From Eledone cirrhosa (lineage: Eukaryota > Mollusca > Cephalopoda > Octopoda > Eledonidae): a stretch of DNA of 64,000 nt. Under the pieces are notes generated by a model. That model did no database searches and was not told the origin of the DNA. It saw only the letters and a list, made by a program, of their open reading frames with translations. Where the stretch lies: NCBI GenBank assembly GCA_964016885.1, contig OZ024748.1:37233047-37297046 (forward strand), written 5' to 3'. The position numbers and the translations under genes were made by a program. Position 1 is the first letter of the stretch. Each line of letters starts with the position of its first letter. Positions 13,907 through 27,550 of the stretch are shown here, piece by piece.

Positions 13907-13937
13907 AGTATGACAATGTTAGTGTCAGTGTTAACTA
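13907..13937. other. Breakpoint of a 252-bp (6-monomer) deletion in A2
   Basis: Left of this interval A2 aligns with A1 at an offset of 8930, and right of it at 8678. The missing A1 material is about 4990-5250 and includes an ACTATCTC monomer, two AGATAT monomers and a GTTTAC monomer. The deletion is exactly six monomers, as expected for unequal exchange or slippage in register. Confidence 0.88.
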
Positions 13938-15283
13938 CCTCTAGATCTAGTGTGACAATGTTAGTGTCAGTGTTAACTACCTCTAGATATAGTATGACAA
14001 TGTTAGTGTCAGTGTTAACTACCTCTAGATCTAGTATGACAATGTTAGTGTCAGTGTTATCTACCTCTAGATCTAGTGTGACAATGTCAGTGTCAGTGTT
14101 AACTACATCTAGATCTAGTATGACAATGTTAGTGTCAGTGTTAACTATCTCTAGATCTAGTGTGACAATGTTAGTGTCAGTGTTAACTACCTCTAGATAT
14201 AGTATGACAATGTCAGTGTCAGTGTTAACTACCTCTAGATCTAGTATGACACTGTCAGTGTCAGTGTTAACTACCTCTAGATCTAGTATGACAATGTCAG
14301 TGTCAGTGTTAACTACCTCTAGATCTAGTATGACAATGTCAGTGTCAGTGTTAACTACCACAAGATCTAGTATGACAATGTCAGTGTCAGTGTTAACTAC
14401 CTCTAAATCTGGTATGACAATGTCCGTGTCAGTGTTAACTACCACTAGATCTAGTATGACAATGTCAGTGTCAGTGTTAACTACCTCAAGATCTAGTGTG
14501 ACAATGTTAGTGTCAGTGTTAACTACCTCTAGATCTAGTACGACAATGTCAGTGTCAGTGTTAACTACCACTAGATCTAGTATGTCAATGTCAGAGTTAA
14601 CTACCTCTAGATCTAGTATGACAATGTCAGTGTCAGTGTTAACTACCTCTAGATCTAGTATGACAATGTCAGTGTCAGTGTTAACTACCTCTAGATCTAG
14701 TATGACAATGTCAGTGTCAGTGTTAACTACCTCTAGATCTAGTGTGACAATGTCAGTGTCAGTGTTAACTACCTCTAGATCTAGTATGACAATGTTAGTG
14801 TCAGTGTTAACTATCTCTAGATCTAGTGTGACAATGTTAGTGTCAGTGTTAACTACCTCTAGATATAGTATGACAATGTCAGTGTCAGTGTTAACTACCT
14901 CTAGATCTAGTATGACAATGTCAGTGTCAGTGTTAACTACCACAATATCTAGTGTGACAATGTTAGTGTCAGTGTTAACTACCTCTAGATATAGTATGAC
15001 AATGTCAGTGTCAGTGTTTACTACCTCTAGATCTAGTATGACAATGTTAGTGTCAGTGTTAACTACCTCTAGATCTAGTGTGACAATGTTTGTGTCAGTG
15101 TTAACTACCTCTAGATATAGTATGACAATGTTAGTGTCAGTGTTAACTACCTCTAGATCTAGTATGACAATGTTAGTGTCAGTGTTAACTACCTCTAGAT
15201 CTAGTATGACAATGTTAGTGTCAGTGTTAACTACCTCTAGATCTAGTGTGACAATGTTAGTGTCAGTGTTAACTACCTCTAGA

Positions 15284-15286
15284 TAG
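15284..15286 (+). other. TAG boundary variant 4, start of B1
   Basis: This is the A2 counterpart of the marker at 6606 (offset 8678). CATGGTTAAC follows at 15348. It is the last of the four markers preceded by ACCTCTAG; the later three are preceded by ACATCTAG. Confidence 0.95.
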
Positions 15287-17959
15287 AGTATGACAATGTC
15301 AGTGTCAGTGTTAACTACCTCTAGATCTAGTATGACAATGTCAGTGTCATGGTTAACTACCTCTAGATCTAGTGTGACAATGTTAGTGTCAGTGTTAACT
15401 ACCACTAGATCTAGTATGACAATGTCAGTGTCAGTGTTAACTACCTCTAGATCTAGTATGACAATGTTAGTGTCAGTGTTAACTACCACTAGATCTAGTA
15501 TGACAATGTCAGTGTCAGGGTTAACTACCTCAAGATCTAGTGTGACAATGTTAGTGTCAGTGTTAACTACCTCTAGATCTAGTATGACAATGTTAGTGTC
15601 AGTGTTAACTACCACTAGATCTAGTATGACAATGTCAGTGGCAGGGTTAACTACCTCAAGATCTAGTGTGACAATGTCAGTGTCAGTGTTAACTACCTCT
15701 AGATCTAGTATGACAATGTCAGTGTCAGTGTTAACTACCTCTAGATCTAGTATGACAATGTTAGTGTCAGTGTTAACTACCTCTAGATCTAGTATGACAA
15801 TGTTAGTGTCAGTGTTAACTACCTCAAGATCTAGTGTGACACTGTTAGTGTCATTGTTAACTACCTCTAGTTATAGTATGACAATGTTAGTGTCAGTGTT
15901 AACTACCTGTAGATCTAGTATGACAATATCAGTGTCAGTGTTAACTACCTCTAGATCTAGTATGACAATGTTAGTGTCAGTGTTATCTACCTCTAGATCT
16001 AGTATGACAATGTCAGTGTCAGTGTTAACTACCTCTAGATCTAGTATGACAATGTTAGTGTCAGTGTTAACTATCTCTAGATCTAGTGTGACAATGTTAG
16101 TGTCAGTGTTAACTACCTCAAGATCTAGTGTGACAATGTTAGTGTCATTGTTAACTACCTCTAGTTATAGTATGACAATGTTAGTGTCAGTGTCAACTAC
16201 CTCTAGATCTAGTATGACAATGTCAGTGTCAGTGTTAACTACCTCTAGATCTAGTATGACAATGTCAGTGTCAGTGTTAACTACCTCTAGATCTAGTGAG
16301 ACGATGTTAGTGTCAGTGTTAACTACCTGTAGATCTAGTATGACAATGTCAGTGTCAGGGTTAACTACCTCTAGATCTAGTATGACAATGTTAGTGTCAG
16401 TGTTAACTACCACTAGATCTAGTGTGACAATGTTAGTGTCAGTGTTCACTACCACTAGATCTAGTATGACAATGTCAGTGTCAGTGTTAACTACCTCTAG
16501 ATCTAGTGTGACAATGTTAGTGTCAGTGTTAACTACCTCTAGATCTAGTGTGACAATGTTAGTGTCAGTGTTAACTACCTCTAGATATAGTGTGACAATG
16601 TCAGTGTCAGTGTTTACTACCTCTAGATCTAGTATGACAATGTTAGTGTCAGTGTTAACTACCTCTAGATCTAGTGTGACAATGTTAGTGTCAGTGTTAA
16701 CTATCTCTAGATCTAGTGTGACAATGTTAGTGTCAGTGTTAACTACCTCAAGATCTAGTGTGACAATGTTAGTGTCATTGTTAACTACCTCTAGTTATAG
16801 TATGACAATGTTAGTGTCAGTGTCAACTACCTCTAGATCTAGTATGACAATGTTAGTGTCAGTGTTAACTACCACTAGATCTAGTATGACAATGTCAGTG
16901 TCAGTGTTAACTACCTCTAGATCTAGTATGACAATGTTAGTGTCAGTGTTAACTACCTCTAGATCTAGTGTGACAATGTCAGTGTCAGTGTTAACTACCT
17001 CTAGATCTAGTATGACAATGTCAGTGTCAGTGTTAACTACCACAAGATCTAGTGTGACAATGTTAGTGTCAGTGTTAACTACCTCTAGATATAGTATGAC
17101 AATGTCAGTGTCAGTGTTTACTACCTCTAGATCTAGTATGACAATGTTAGTGTCAGTGTTAACTACCTCTAGATCTAGTGTGACAATGTTAGTGTCAGTG
17201 TTAACTACCTCTAGATATAGTGTGACAATGTCAGTGTCAGTGTTTACTACCTCTAGATCTAGTATGACAATGTTAGTGTCAGTGTTAACTACCTCTAGAT
17301 CTAGTGTGACAATGTTAGTGTCAGTGTTAACTACCTCTAGATATAGTATGACAATGTCAGTGTCAGTGTTAACTACCTCTAGATCTAGTATGACAATGTC
17401 AGTGTCAGTGTTAACTACCTCTAGATCTAGTATGACAATGTCAGTGTCAGTGTTAACTACCACTAGATCTAGTATGACAATGTCAGTGTCAGTGTTAACT
17501 ACCACTAGATCTAGTATGACAATGTCAGAGTTAACTACCTCTAGATCTAGTATGACCATGTCAGTGTCAGTGTTAACTACCTCTATATCTAGTATGACAA
17601 TGTCAGTGTCAGTGTTAACTACCACTAGATCTAGTATGACAATGTCAGAGTTAACTACCTCTAGATCTAATATGACAATGTCAGTGTCAGTGTTAACTAC
17701 CTCTAGATCTAGTGTGACAATGTTAGTGTCAGTGTTAACTACCTCTAGATCTAGTATGACAATGTTAGTGTCAGTGTTAACTACCACTAGGTCTAGTATG
17801 ACAATGTCAGTGTCAGTGTTAACTACCTCTAGATCTAGTATGACAATGTCAGTGTCAGTGTTAACTACCTCTAGATCTAGTATGACAATGTTAGTGTCAG
17901 TGTTAACTACCACTAGATCTAGTATGACAATGTCAGTGTCAGTGTTAACTACCACTAGG

Positions 17960-18105
17960 TCTAGTATGACAATGTCAGTGTTAACTACCTCTAGATCTAG
18001 TATGACAATGTTAGTGTCAGTGTTAACTACCTCTAGATCTAGTATGACAATGTTAGTGTCAGTGTTAACTAGCTCTAGATCTAGTATGACAAGGTTAACT
18101 ACCTC
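17960..18105. other. Cluster of short monomers (36 and 30 bp), B1
   Basis: Near 17971 one TCAGTG hexamer is missing, giving a 36-bp monomer. Near 18091 the reading ACAAGGTTAAC shows a 12-bp loss and gives the only 30-bp monomer class. An unusual GTTAACTAGCTC monomer lies between them. The hexamer losses fit slippage on the internal TCAGTG TCAGTG repeat. Confidence 0.9.
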
Positions 18106-18445
18106 TAGATCTAGTATGACAATGTTAGTGTCAGTGTTAACTACCTCTAGATATAGTATGACAATGTCAGTGTCAGTGTTTACTACCTCTAGATCTAGTA
18201 TGACAATGTTAGTGTCAGTGTTAACTACTTGTAGATCTAGTGTGACAATGTTAGTGTCAGTGTTAACTACCTCTAGATATAGTATGACAATGTTAGTGTC
18301 AGTGTTAACTACCTCTAGATCTAGTATGACAATGTTAGTGTCAGTGTTAACTACCTCTAGATCTAGTATGACAATGTTAGTGTCAGTGTTAACTACCTCT
18401 AGATCTAGTGTGACAATGTTAGTGTCAGTGTTAACTACATCTAGA

Positions 18446-18448
18446 TAG
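18446..18448 (+). other. TAG boundary variant 5, B1/B2 junction
   Basis: CTAGATAGAG, now preceded by ACATCTAG. This combination is shared only with the markers at 21650 and 44528 and defines a younger subfamily of the boundary. Spacing to the next marker is 3204 bp. Confidence 0.95.
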
Positions 18449-21164
18449 AGTATGACAATGTCAGTGTCAGTGTTAACTACCTCTAGATCTAGTATGACAA
18501 TGTCAGTGTCATGGTTAACTACCTCTAGATCTAGTGTGACAATGTTAGTGTCAGTGTTAACTACCACTAGATCTAGTATGACAATGTCAGTGTCATGGTT
18601 AACTACCTCTAGATCTAGTGTGACAATGTTAGTGTCAGTGTTAACTACCACTAGATCTAGTATGACAATGTCAGTGTCAGTGTTAACTACCTCTAGATCT
18701 AGTATGACAATGTTAGTGTCAGTGTTAACTACCACTAGATCTAGTATGACAATGTCAGTGTCAGGGTTAACTACCTCAAGATCTAGTGTGACAATGTTAG
18801 TGTCAGTGTTAACTACCTCTAGATCTAGTATGACAATGTTGGTGTCAGTGTTAACTACCACTAGATCTAGTATGACAATGTCAGTGGCAGGGTTAACTAC
18901 CTCAAGATCTAGTGTGACAATGTCAGTGTCAGTGTTAACTACCTCTAGATCTAGTATGACAATGTCAGTGTCAGTGTTAACTACCTCTAGATCTAGTATG
19001 ACAATGTTAGTGTCAGTGTTAACTACCTCTAGATCTAGTATGACAATGTTAGTGTCAGTGTTAACTACCTCAAGATCTAGTGTGACACTGTTAGTGTCAT
19101 TGTTAACTACCTCTAGTTATAGTATGACAATGTTAGTGTCAGTGTTAACTACCTGTAGATCTAGTATGACAATATCAGTGTCAGTGTTAACTACCTCTAG
19201 ATCTAGTATGACAATGTTAGTGTCAGTGTTATCTACCTCTAGATCTAGTATGACAATGTCAGTGTCAGTGTTAACTACCTCTAGATCTAGTATGACAATG
19301 TTAGTGTCAGTGTTAACTATCTCTAGATCTAGTGTGACAATGTTAGTGTCAGTGTTAACTACCTCAAGATCTAGTGTGACAATGTTAGTGTCATTGTTAA
19401 CTACCTCTAGTTATAGTATGACAATGTTAGTGTCAGTGTCAACTACCTCTAGATCTAGTATGACAATGTCAGTGTCAGTGTTAACTACCTCTAGATCTAG
19501 TATGACAATGTCAGTGTCAGTGTTAACTACCTCTAGATCTAGTGAGACGATGTTAGTGTCAGTGTTAACTACCTGTAGATCTAGTATGACAATGTCAGTG
19601 TCAGGGTTAACTACCTCTAGATCTAGTATGACAATGTTAGTGTCAGTGTTAACTACCACTAGATCTAGTGTGACAATGTTAGTGTCAGTGTTCACTACCA
19701 CTAGATCTAGTATGACAATGTCAGTGTCAGTGTTAACTACCTCTAGATCTAGTGTGACAATGTTAGTGTCAGTGTTAACTACCTCTAGATCTAGTGTGAC
19801 AATGTTAGTGTCAGTGTTAACTACCTCTAGATATAGTGTGACAATGTCAGTGTCAGTGTTTACTACCTCTAGATCTAGTATGACAATGTTAGTGTCAGTG
19901 TTAACTACCTCTAGATCTAGTGTGACAATGTTAGTGTCAGTGTTAACTATCTCTAGATCTAGTGTGACAATGTTAGTGTCAGTGTTAACTACCTCAAGAT
20001 CTAGTGTGACAATGTTAGTGTCATTGTTAACTACCTCTAGTTATAGTATGACAATGTTAGTGTCAGTGTCAACTACCTCTAGATCTAGTATGACAATGTT
20101 AGTGTCAGTGTTAACTACCACTAGATCTAGTATGACAATGTCAGTGTCAGTGTTAACTACCTCTAGATCTAGTATGACAATGTTAGTGTCAGTGTTAACT
20201 ACCTCTAGATCTAGTGTGACAATGTCAGTGTCAGTGTTAACTACCTCTAGATCTAGTATGACAATGTCAGTGTCAGTGTTAACTACCACAAGATCTAGTG
20301 TGACAATGTTAGTGTCAGTGTTAACTACCTCTAGATATAGTATGACAATGTCAGTGTCAGTGTTTACTACCTCTAGATCTAGTATGACAATGTTAGTGTC
20401 AGTGTTAACTACCTCTAGATCTAGTGTGACAATGTTAGTGTCAGTGTTAACTACCTCTAGATATAGTGTGACAATGTCAGTGTCAGTGTTTACTACCTCT
20501 AGATCTAGTATGACAATGTTAGTGTCAGTGTTAACTACCTCTAGATCTAGTGTGACAATGTTAGTGTCAGTGTTAACTACCTCTAGATATAGTATGACAA
20601 TGTCAGTGTCAGTGTTAACTACCTCTAGATCTAGTATGACAATGTCAGTGTCAGTGTTAACTACCTCTAGATCTAGTATGACAATGTCAGTGTCAGTGTT
20701 AACTACCACTAGATCTAGTATGACAATGTCAGTGTCAGTGTTAACTACCACTAGATCTAGTATGACAATGTCAGAGTTAACTACCTCTAGATCTAGTATG
20801 ACCATGTCAGTGTCAGTGTTAACTACCTCTATATCTAGTATGACAATGTCAGTGTCAGTGTTAACTACCACTAGATCTAGTATGACAATGTCAGAGTTAA
20901 CTACCTCTAGATCTAATATGACAATGTTAGTGTCAGTGTTAACTACCTCTAGATCTAGTGTGACAATGTTAGTGTCAGTGTTAACTACCTCTAGATCTAG
21001 TATGACAATGTTAGTGTCAGTGTTAACTACCACTAGGTCTAGTATGACAATGTCAGTGTCAGTGTTAACTACCTCTAGATCTAGTATGACAATGTCAGTG
21101 TCAGTGTTAACTACCACTAGATCTAGTATGACAATGTCAGTGTCAGTGTTAACTACCACTAGGT

Positions 21165-21310
21165 CTAGTATGACAATGTCAGTGTTAACTACCTCTAGAT
21201 CTAGTATGACAATGTTAGTGTCAGTGTTAACTACCTCTAGATCTAGTATGACAATGTTAGTGTCAGTGTTAACTAGCTCTAGATCTAGTATGACAAGGTT
21301 AACTACCTCT
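21165..21310. other. Cluster of short monomers (36 and 30 bp), B2
   Basis: This is the B2 copy of the B1 cluster: ATGTCAGTGTTAAC near 21178, GTTAACTAGCTC, then ACAAGGTTAAC near 21295. Confidence 0.9.
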
Positions 21311-21649
21311 AGATCTAGTATGACAATGTTAGTGTCAGTGTTAACTACCTCTAGATATAGTATGACAATGTCAGTGTCAGTGTTTACTACCTCTAGATCT
21401 AGTATGACAATGTTAGTGTCAGTGTTAACTACTTGTAGATCTAGTGTGACAATGTTAGTGTCAGTGTTAACTACCTCTAGATATAGTATGACAATGTTAG
21501 TGTCAGTGTTAACTACCTCTAGATCTAGTATGACAATGTTAGTGTCAGTGTTAACTACCTCTAGATCTAGTATGACAATGTTAGTGTCAGTGTTAACTAC
21601 CTCTAGATCTAGTGTGACAATGTTAGTGTCAGTGTTAACTACATCTAGA

Positions 21650-21652
21650 TAG
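21650..21652 (+). other. TAG boundary variant 6, B2/S1 junction
   Basis: CTAGATAGAG preceded by ACATCTAG. CATGGTTAAC follows at 21714. The next marker is 22,878 bp away, which sets the length of S1. Confidence 0.95.
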
Positions 21653-23070
21653 AGTATGACAATGTCAGTGTCAGTGTTAACTACCTCTAGATCTAGTATG
21701 ACAATGTCAGTGTCATGGTTAACTACCTCTAGATCTAGTGTGACAATGTTAGTGTCAGTGTTAACTACCACTAGATCTAGTATGACAATGTCAGTGTCAG
21801 TGTTAACTACCTCTAGATCTAGTATGACAATGTTAGTGTCAGTGTTAACTACCACTAGATCTAGTATGACAATGTCAGTGGCAGGGTTAACTACCTCAAG
21901 ATCTAGTGTGACAATGTCAGTGTCAGTGTTAACTACCTCTAGATCTAGTATGACAATGTCAGTGTCAGTGTTAACTACCTCTAGATCTAGTATGACAATG
22001 TTAGTGTCAGTGTTAACTACCTCTAGATCTAGTATGACAATGTTAGTGTCAGTGTTAACTACCTCTAGATCTAGTGTGACAATGTTAGTGTCAGTGTTAA
22101 CTACCTCAAGATCTAGTGTGACAATGTTAGTGTCATTGTTAACTACCTCTAGTTATAGTATGACAATGTTAGTGTCAGTGTTAACTACCTGTAGATCTAG
22201 TATGACAATATCAGTGTCAGTGTTAACTACCTCTAGATCTAGTATGACAATTTTAGTGTCAGTGTTATCTACCTCTAGATCTAGTATGACAATGTCAGTG
22301 TCAGTGTTAACTACCTCTAGATCTAGTGAGACGATGTTAGTGTCAGTGTTAACTACCTGTAGATCTAGTATGACAATGTCAGTGTCAGGGTTAACTACCT
22401 CTAGATCTAGTATGACAATGTTAGTGTTAGTGATAACTACCACTAGATCTAGTGTGACAATGTTAGTGTCAGTGTTAACTACCACTAGATCTAGTATGAC
22501 AATGTCAGTGTCAGTGTTAACTACCTCTAGATCTAGTGTGACAATGTTAGTGTCAGTGTTAACTACCACTAGATCTAGTATGACAATGTCAGTGTCAGTG
22601 TTAACTACCTCTAGATCTAGTATGACAATGTTAGTGTCAGTGTTAACTACCTCTAGATCTAGTGTGACAATGTCAGTGTCAGTGTTAACTACCTCTAGAT
22701 CTAGTATGACAATGTTAGTGTCAGTGTTAACTATCTCTAGATCTAGTGTGACAATGTTAGTGTCAGTGTTAACTACCTCTAGATATAGTATGACAATGTC
22801 AGTGTCAGTGTTAACTACCTCTAGATCTAGTATGACAATGTCAGTGTCAGTGTTAACTACCACAAGATCTAGTGTGACAATGTTAGTGTCAGTGTTAACT
22901 ACCTCTAGATATAGTATGACAATGTCAGTGTCAGTGTTTACTACCTCTAGATCTAGTATGACAATGTTAGTGTCAGTGTTAACTACCTCTAGATCTAGTG
23001 TGACAATGTTAGTGTCAGTGTTAACTACCTCTAGATATAGTATGACAATGTCAGTGTCAGTGTTAACTAC

Positions 23071-26000
23071 CTCTAGATCTAGTATGACAATGTCAGTGTC
23101 AGTGTTAACTACCTCTAGATCTAGTATGACAATGTCAGTGTCAGTGTTAACTACCACTAGATCTAGTATGACAATGTCAGTGTCAGTGTTAACTACCACT
23201 AGATCTAGTATGACAATGTCAGAGTTAACTACCTCTAGATCTAGTATGACAATGTCAGTGTCAGTGTTAACTACCTCTATATCTAGTATGACAATGTCAG
23301 TGTCAGTGTTAACTACCACTAGATCTAGTATGACAATGTCAGAGTTAACTACCTCTAGATCTAATATGACAATGTCAGTGTCAGTGTTAACTACCTCTAG
23401 ATCTAGTGTGACAATGTTAGTGTCAGTGTTAACTACCTCTAGATCTAGTATGACAATGTTAGTGTCAGTGTTAACTACCACTAGGTCTAGTATGACAATG
23501 TCAGTGTCAGTGTTAACTACCTCTAGATCTAGTATGACAATGTCAGTGTCAGTGTTAACTACCTCTAGATCTAGTATGACAATGTTAGTGTCAGTGTTAA
23601 CTACCACTAGATCTAGTATGACAATGTCAGTGTCAGTGTTAACTACCTCTAGATCTAGTATGACAATGTTAGTGTCAGTGTTAACTACCTCTAGATCTAG
23701 TATGACAATGTTAGTGTCAGTGTTAACTACCTCTAGATCTAGTGTGACAATGTTAGTGTCAGTGTTAACTACCTCTAGATCTAGTATGACAATGTCAGTG
23801 TCAGTGTTAACTACCTCTAGATCTAGTATGACAATGTCAGTGTCAGTGTTAACTACCTCTAGATCTAGTAAGACAATGTCAGTGTCAGTGTTAACTACCT
23901 CTAGATCTAGTATGACAATGTCAGTGTCAGTGTTAACTACCTCTAGATCTAGTAAGACAATGTCAGTGTCAGTGTTAACTACCTCTAGATCTAGTGTGAC
24001 AATGTTAGTGTCAGTGTTAACTACCTCTAGATCTAGTGTGACAATGTTAGTGTCAGTGTTAACTACCTCTAGATCTAGTATGACAATGTCAGTGTCAGTG
24101 TTAACTACCTCTAGATCTAGTATGACAATGTTAGTGTCAGTGTTAACTACCTCTAGATCTAGTGTGACAATGTCAGTGTCAGTGTTAACTACCTCTAGAT
24201 CTAGTATGACAATGTTAGTGTCAGTGTTAACTATCTCTAGATCTAGTGTGACAATGTTAGTGTCAGTGTTAACTACCTCTAGATATAGTATGACAATGTC
24301 AGTGTCAGTGTTAACTACCTCTAGATCTAGTATGACAATGTCAGTGTCAGTGTTAACTACCACAAGATCTAGTGTGACAATGTTAGTGTCAGTGTTAACT
24401 ACCTCTAGATATTGTATGACAATGTCAGTGTCAGTGTTTACTACCTCTAGATCTAGTATGACAATGTTAGTGTCAGTGTTAACTACCTCTAGATCTAGTG
24501 TGACAATGTTAGTGTCAGTGTTAACTACCTCTAGATATAGTATGACAATGTCAGTGTCAGTGTTAACTACCACAAGATCTAGTGTGACAATGTTAGTGTC
24601 AGTGTTAACTACCTGTAGATATAGTATGACAATATCAGTGTCAGTGTTTACTACCTCTAGATCTAGTATGACAATGTTAGTGTCAGTGTTAACTACCTCT
24701 AGATCTAGTATGACAATGTCAGTGTCAGTGTTAACTACCTCTAGATCTAGTATGACAATGTTAGTGTCAGTGTTAACTAACACTAGATCTAGTATGACAA
24801 TGTCAGTGTCAGTGTTAACTACCTCTAGATCTAGTATGACAATGTTATTGTCAGTGTTAACTACCTCTAGATCTAGTATGACAATGTTAGTGTCAGTGTT
24901 AACTACCTCTAGATCTAGTATGACAATGTTAGTGTCAGTGTTAACTACCTCTAGATCTAGTATGACAATGTCAGTGTCAGTGTTAACTACCTCTAGATCT
25001 AGTATGACAATGTCAGTGTCAGGGTTAACTACCTCTAGATCTAGTATGACAATGTTAGTGTCAGTGTTAACTACCACTAGATCTAGTGTGACAATGTTAG
25101 TGTCAGTGTTAACTACCACTAGATCTAGTATGACAATGTCAGTGTCACTGTTAACTACCACTAGATCTAGTGTGACAATGTTAGTGTCAGTGTTAACTAC
25201 CATTAGATCTAGTGTGACAATGTTAGTGTCAGTGTTAACTACCACTAGATCTAGTATGACAATGTCAGTGTCAGTGTTAACTACCTCTAGATCTAGTGTG
25301 ACAATGTTAGTGTCAGTGTTAACTATCTCTAGATCTAGTATGACAATGTCAGTGTCAGTGTTAACTACCTCTAGATCTAGTATGACAATGTCAGTGTCAG
25401 TGTTAACTACCACTAGATCTAGTATGACAATGTCAGTGTCAGTGTTAACTACCACTAGATCTAGTATGACAATGTCAGAGTTAACTACCTCTAGATCTAG
25501 TATGACAATGTCAGTGTCAGTGTTAACTACCTCTATATCTAGTATGACAATGTCAGTGTCAGTGTTAACTACCACTAGATCTAGTATGACAATGTCAGAG
25601 TTAACTACCTCTAGATCTAATATGACAATGTCAGTGTCAGTGTTAACTACCTCTAGATCTAGTGTGACAATGTTAGTGTCAGTGTTAACTACCTCTAGAT
25701 CTAGTATGACAATGTTAGTGTCAGTGTTAACTACCACTAGGTCTAGTATGACAATGTCAGTGTCAGTGTTAACTACCTCTAGATCTAGTATGACAATGTC
25801 AGTGTCAGTGTTAACTACCTCTAGATCTAGTATGACAATGTTAGTGTCAGTGTTAACTACCACTAGATCTAGTATGACAATGTCAGTGTCAGTGTTAACT
25901 ACCTCTAGATCTAGTATGACAATGTTAGTGTCAGTGTTAACTACCTCTAGATCTAGTATGACAATGTTAGTGTCAGTGTTAACTACCTCTAGATCTAGTG

Positions 26001-27550
26001 TGACAATGTTAGTGTCAGTGTTAACTACCTCTAGATCTAGTATGACAATGTCAGTGTCAGTGTTAACTACCTCTAGATCTAGTATGACAATGTCAGTGTC
26101 AGTGTTAACTACCTCTAGATCTAGTAAGACAATGTCAGTGTCAGTGTTAACTACCTCTAGATCTAGTATGACAATGTCAGTGTCAGTGTTAACTACCTCT
26201 AGATCTAGTAAGACAATGTCAGTGTCAGTGTTAACTACCTCTAGATCTAGTGTGACAATGTTAGTGTCAGTGTTAACTACCTCTAGATCTAGTGTGACAA
26301 TGTTAGTGTCAGTGTTAACTACCTCTAGATCTAGTATGACAATGTCAGTGTCAGTGTTAACTACCTCTAGATCTAGTATGACAATGTTAGTGTCAGTGTT
26401 AACTACCTCTAGATCTAGTGTGACAATGTCAGTGTCAGTGTTAACTACCTCTAGATCTAGTATGACAATGTTAGTGTCAGTGTTAACTATCTCTAGATCT
26501 AGTGTGACAATGTTAGTGTCAGTGTTAACTACCTCTAGATATAGTATGACAATGTCAGTGTCAGTGTTAACTACCTCTAGATCTAGTATGACAATGTCAG
26601 TGTCAGTGTTAACTACCACAAGATCTAGTGTGACAATGTTAGTGTCAGTGTTAACTACCTCTAGATATTGTATGACAATGTCAGTGTCAGTGTTTACTAC
26701 CTCTAGATCTAGTATGACAATGTTAGTGTCAGTGTTAACTACCTCTAGATCTAGTGTGACAATGTTAGTGTCAGTGTTAACTACCTCTAGATATAGTATG
26801 ACAATGTCAGTGTCAGTGTTAACTACCACAAGATCTAGTGTGACAATGTTAGTGTCAGTGTTAACTACCTGTAGATATAGTATGACAATATCAGTGTCAG
26901 TGTTTACTACCTCTAGATCTAGTATGACAATGTTAGTGTCAGTGTTAACTACCTCTAGATCTAGTATGACAATGTCAGTGTCAGTGTTAACTACCTCTAG
27001 ATCTAGTATGACAATGTTAGTGTCAGTGTTAACTAACACTAGATCTAGTATGACAATGTCAGTGTCAGTGTTAACTACCTCTAGATCTAGTATGACAATG
27101 TTATTGTCAGTGTTAACTACCTCTAGATCTAGTATGACAATGTTAGTGTCAGTGTTAACTACCTCTAGATCTAGTATGACAATGTTAGTGTCAGTGTTAA
27201 CTACCTCTAGATCTAGTATGACAATGTCAGTGTCAGTGTTAACTACCTCTAGATCTAGTATGACAATGTCAGTGTCAGGGTTAACTACCTCTAGATCTAG
27301 TATGACAATGTTAGTGTCAGTGTTAACTACCACTAGATCTAGTGTGACAATGTTAGTGTCAGTGTTAACTACCACTAGATCTAGTATGACAATGTCAGTG
27401 TCACTGTTAACTACCACTAGATCTAGTGTGACAATGTTAGTGTCAGTGTTAACTACCATTAGATCTAGTGTGACAATGTTAGTGTCAGTGTTAACTACCA
27501 CTAGATCTAGTATGACAATGTCAGTTTCAGTGTTAACTACCTCTAGATCT
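23071..27550. repeat. 2256-bp tandem duplication (54 monomers each) in S1
   Basis: Copies are about 23071-25326 and 25327-27550. Matching markers all differ by 2256 bp: CAGAGTTAAC at 23221 and 25477, and AGTAAGAC at 23867 and 26123. The length equals 54 monomers, two of them 36 bp. The junction near 25326 joins an ACTATCTC monomer to the start of the second copy. S2 has one copy only, so this was gained in S1 or lost from S2. Confidence 0.92.

Larger units (their letters stand above)
9351..17368. repeat. Higher-order block A2
   Basis: A2 is the second copy of A1 and carries the same rare markers in the same order: ACCACAATATC at 9453, TTGATCT at 10341, the extra A near 10500, TACGTG near 11741 and the short monomers at 10783, 11869 and 14593. 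It differs from A1 by lacking the 420-bp duplication, by a 252-bp deletion near 13907-13937, by a 58-bp cluster of five substitutions around 11349-11406, and by scattered single changes such as CAGGGTT near 13006 where A1 has CAGAGTT. Its last 2.1 kb are also the first part of B1. Confidence 0.9.
15290..18451. repeat. Higher-order unit B1 (3162 bp)
   Basis: B1 runs from just after the TAG marker at 15284 to the next marker at 18446. It repeats in tandem as B2. Its first 2.1 kb match A1 from 6612. Its last 1.1 kb, from about 17370, carry short-monomer clusters (CAGAGTTAAC at 17527 and 17647), an AGATCTAATATG monomer, ACTAGGTCTAG monomers, a 36-bp CAGTGTTAAC monomer near 17971 and a 30-bp AAGGTTAAC monomer near 18091. 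The same tail recurs in B2 and at the end of S1. Confidence 0.92.
18452..21655. repeat. Higher-order unit B2 (3204 bp)
   Basis: B2 repeats B1 with two in-register length changes. An 84-bp dimer carrying CATGGTTAAC is duplicated (18510 and 18594), adding 84 bp. One 42-bp monomer is missing near 21105, so the net gain is 42 bp. Short monomers lie at 20773, 20893, near 21178 and near 21295. Single-base differences from B1 include GTTGGTG near 18840 and TTAGTG near 20928. Confidence 0.92.
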
